A DNA stretch of 5,980 bases, taken from the NCBI GenBank assembly GCA_900768735.1, contig CAAGDZ010000240.1, forward strand, positions 1 through 5,980, read 5' to 3'. Source of the DNA: Oscillospiraceae bacterium. Lineage in GTDB: Bacteria > Bacillota > Clostridia > Oscillospirales > Ruminococcaceae. The notes under the pieces are model-generated. The model worked only from the letters and a program-made list of their open reading frames with translations. It was not told the DNA's origin and made no database searches. The stretch's first letter is position 1. Every line of letters begins with the position of its first letter. The translations under genes were made by a program, and so were the position numbers. This document shows positions 5,829 to 5,980 of the stretch, piece after piece.

Positions 5829-5866
5829 AATGTAATTTAATGTAACAAAATGTATCTTTTATACAT
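5829..5866. promoter_or_regulatory. Three AATGTA direct repeats at 10-bp period plus an inverted copy
   Basis: AATGTA begins at 5829, 5839 and 5849, so the copies lie on the same face of the helix. The third also forms a 6-bp inverted repeat, ATGTAT (5850-5855) with ATACAT (5861-5866). The cluster lies about 25 bp upstream of the -35 of the rightward promoter at 5891. Phased direct repeats of this kind are typical binding sites for OmpR-family response regulators. TGTA/TACA dyads are used by several repressor families. The regulator is not identified. Confidence 0.4.
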
Positions 5867-5890
5867 ATTAAACAAAAATACAGCTTTTGG

Positions 5891-5919
5891 TTGAAGTGAG
5901 CAGAAAAATATGGTATTAT
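5891..5919 (+). promoter_or_regulatory. Promoter of a divergent gene starting beyond the right edge
   Basis: TTGAAG (5891-5896) and TATTAT (5914-5919) are separated by 17 nt, with TGG before the -10 giving an extended -10. Transcription should run rightward from near 5926. No complete reading frame for it lies within the window. Confidence 0.65.
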
Positions 5920-5972
5920 TACTATGTATAAATTTTATGGCGACAACAATCCCCTATTCACTTAAATTACAT

Positions 5973-5980
5973 GAAAGGAA
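5973..5980 (+). promoter_or_regulatory. Likely ribosome binding site of the divergent gene off the right edge
   Basis: GAAAGGAA occupies the final eight bases, about 50 nt after the predicted rightward start, so a coding region probably begins a few bases past 5980. The alternative is that the ATG at 5971 is the start itself, but it has no ribosome binding site before it. Confidence 0.45.

Overview
The window looks like a chromosomal stretch from a low-to-mid-GC Firmicute, most likely a gut Clostridia/Oscillospiraceae (Ruminococcus or Eubacterium-like). This is an inference from four things: strong AGGAGG-type ribosome binding sites, sigma-A style promoters with 17-nt spacers, coding GC in the mid-40s against AT-rich spacers, and a heterodimeric ABC exporter of the LmrCD/BmrCD/TM287-288 kind. 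No marker gene fixes the species.

Layout from left to right. (1) Positions 1-924, minus strand: the first 308 codons of a membrane protein of unknown function that runs off the left edge. It has a disordered Gln/Asn-rich N-terminus made of tandem seven-residue repeats (consensus YAQPNAQ, a 21-bp DNA repeat), one transmembrane helix and an outward-facing C-terminal domain. (2) Positions 925-1277: a 353-nt AT-rich divergent spacer with a good promoter for each flanking gene. A perfect hairpin lies at the predicted +1 of the leftward transcript, and an inverted repeat brackets the rightward promoter. (3) Positions 1278-1895, plus strand: a 205-residue flavodoxin-fold FMN oxidoreductase with a compact four-cysteine cluster like that of iron-sulfur flavoproteins. 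(4) Positions 1936-1971: a perfect 15-bp stem between convergent genes, probably a shared terminator. (5) Positions 2000-5521, minus strand: a two-gene operon encoding both halves of a heterodimeric ABC exporter. The promoter-proximal subunit (3767-5521) has lost the catalytic Glu and switch His. The distal subunit (2000-3766) has a complete set. The stop of the first gene abuts the start of the second. (6) Positions 5522-5980: the operon's control region. It holds a roughly 190-nt GC-richer leader with several hairpins, an extended -10 promoter with a dyad in its spacer, AT-rich palindromes and phased repeats, and a rightward promoter and ribosome binding site for a divergent gene that starts just beyond the right edge.

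The two ABC subunits should work together as one asymmetric export pump, probably for drugs, peptides or lipids. The flavoprotein and the repeat protein are separate transcription units with no visible functional tie to it. The parts most worth following up are the repeat membrane protein, the long structured leader of the ABC operon, and the helically phased TGTA repeats upstream of the divergent gene.
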